DNA of 7,169 nucleotides from Elusimicrobiota bacterium (GTDB lineage Bacteria > Elusimicrobiota > Elusimicrobia > Elusimicrobiales > Elusimicrobiaceae), in the NCBI GenBank assembly GCA_031258375.1, contig JAIRMX010000163.1:1-7169 (forward strand). Direction: 5' to 3'. Positions 6,662-7,169 of the stretch are shown here, piece by piece. Position numbers and translations under genes: made by a program. The first letter of the stretch is position 1, and the number at the start of each line of letters is the position of its first letter. The notes below the pieces were generated by a model. That model was not told the origin of the DNA, did no database searches, and was given only the letters and a program-made list of their open reading frames with translations.

Positions 6662-7057
6662 TCAACGGAAAACATATCCGTCTCCGTTGGTGAAAGCAGC
6701 CGTTCTGTAATTCTTTCCCGCTATTGAAAGACATGCTTTAATAAAACGCTCTTTTCCGTGCGGAATACATGCAAAATCCCCGTGGTTAATGCCATACTTT
6801 GCGGAAATTGAATTGGCAAAACGATACATCATTGCAAGGACATCATTACGGCTGGAACCGTAAAACGCCACAATATTGCCGTCGTCTTGAATAAAATATT
6901 CGATATTATTGATTATACAGGTTGTGCCGTTGCAATTTTCGCCAAGAGTTATTGATAAATCGCTAAAATTAGTGGCATAGCTGTCGTGTATCAAAAAATA
7001 CTCGCTTTCTGCAACGCCTATACTTCTCAGTGGTCTTGTTGGACAATTAGGAGACAA
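6662..7057 (-). pseudogene. 5'-truncated type IV pilin-like protein
   Basis: The minus-strand frame from a TTG at 7057 gives 131 residues. From about residue 10 (LRSIGVAESEYFLIHDSYAT, then NFSDLSI) it resembles the part of type IV pilins that follows the N-terminal helix, including the YATNFSDL segment. It has four cysteines after the junction (C42, C47, C97, C109), enough for two disulfides, and a C-terminal CLSIAG resembling pilins of Elusimicrobiota. The prepilin leader and the GFTLIELL-type helix are absent. The upstream frame is short and meets a stop at 7082-7084, and residues 1-9 look unrelated. The simplest reading is a pilin cut by an insertion at about 7028-7036, with its 5' part beyond the window. 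The frame has no internal stop, so the event is recent. A functional short protein is unlikely because the assembly helix is lost. Confidence 0.6.
6663..6689 (-). terminator. Weak hairpin at the pilin 3' end
   Basis: CAACGGA (6663-6669) is complementary to TCCGTTG (6683-6689). On the minus strand the stem overlaps the last pilin codons and the stop, and is followed by ATTTTCG. The T-run is poor. It could serve as a weak terminator between the convergent hydrolase and pilin genes, or it may be incidental. Confidence 0.3.
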
Positions 7058-7065
7058 AAGAAAGG

Positions 7066-7112
7066 TGAGCAGTGTATACTTTTAGTATGATTGAAAAAAT
7101 AAACACTGCTCA
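7066..7112. repeat. Nested inverted repeats spanning a start codon
   Basis: TGAGCAGTGT (7066-7075) is the perfect complement of ACACTGCTCA (7103-7112). Inside it, ATACT (7076-7080) and AGTAT (7084-7088) form a second small hairpin with a TTT loop. The ATG at 7087 overlaps the inner arm. The RNA hairpin could hide the start region and lower translation, as seen in some transposase genes, or the palindrome could be a protein binding site. Confidence 0.5.
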
Positions 7113-7169
7113 AAAGAATAACAGCAAAAGAAGCACTCCTAAGTCCAATAAAACAATAATAAATTGGTC
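7087..7169 (+). CDS. Partial basic protein, candidate transposase N-terminus
   Basis: The first 27 codons of an open frame that continues past the window edge encode MIEKINTAQKNNSKRSTP followed by KSNKTIINW. It is rich in Lys, Asn, Ser and Thr, as expected for a disordered basic leader before a DNA-binding domain, but it matches no family that I can name. An alternative in-frame start is GTG at 7072, preceded closely by AAAGGTGA (7061-7068); the ATG at 7087 has no well-spaced ribosome binding site, so GTG may be the true start. Both choices lie within or at the edge of the inverted repeat at 7066-7112. A transposase is inferred from position next to the broken pilin, not from conserved residues. 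Confidence 0.4.
   Translation, partial: MIEKINTAQKNNSKRSTPKSNKTIINW

Larger units (their letters stand above)
7029..7169 (+). mobile_element. Probable left end of an insertion element, runs off the window
   Basis: Pilin similarity stops abruptly at about 7028-7036. The sequence just inside begins TGGTCTTGTTGGACAATTAG, and a TG terminus is typical of several insertion sequence families, including IS3. About 55 bases further in, an open frame begins that encodes a basic, Lys/Ser/Asn-rich N-terminus, as many transposases have. The right end, the transposase core and any target-site duplication lie outside the window, so the family cannot be assigned. A chromosomal rearrangement or pilin-locus recombination is the main alternative. 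Confidence 0.45.

Noticed and set aside
1..7169. CRISPR array, toxin-antitoxin pair, defence or phage module
   Set aside because: No regularly spaced repeats, no small gene pair with such features and no phage structural or nuclease motifs were seen.

Overview
The window looks like a chromosomal segment from a Gram-negative-type bacterium. The best guess is a member of the Elusimicrobiota from a gut or similar habitat. That guess rests on the C-terminal half of a type IV pilin-like protein at the right end, whose layout resembles the expanded pilin families of that phylum, and on the mix of AT-rich spacers with moderately GC-rich genes full of gcg and ggc codons. It is an inference from recall, and no rRNA marker is present.

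Layout. Positions 1-417 are AT-rich and hold one short, cysteine-rich open frame (172-417) without a convincing start, probably the 3' remnant of a larger surface or secreted protein. Positions 418-860 have no gene but are full of structure: a rightward terminator (531-568), a leftward terminator (574-601), an inverted repeat (657-712), an extended -10 promoter (776-784), and a strong terminator-like hairpin (803-840) only 20 bases before typA. Positions 861-6646 are a compact all-forward block: typA, then accB, a 70-residue winged-helix protein, ftsK/spoIIIE, and a membrane-anchored alpha/beta hydrolase. From accB on, the gaps are only 9 to 18 bases, so accB through the hydrolase probably form one operon. 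Positions 6662-7057, on the minus strand and convergent with the hydrolase, hold a pilin that has lost its N-terminal helix. The break is at about 7028-7036. To its right are nested inverted repeats and the first codons of a basic protein that runs off the edge, as expected for the left end of an insertion element.

How the parts relate. The central genes are housekeeping: a ribosome-associated GTPase, the biotin carrier of acetyl-CoA carboxylase, and the septal DNA translocase. Their clustering suggests coupling of growth, membrane lipid synthesis and division, although the shared promoter may be simple convenience. Both ends show gene decay or insertion. The least ordinary signals are the terminator-like hairpin that typA transcription must cross, the three related 8-base segments that could form alternative stems there, and the disrupted pilin. 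No clearly new multi-gene system is visible.
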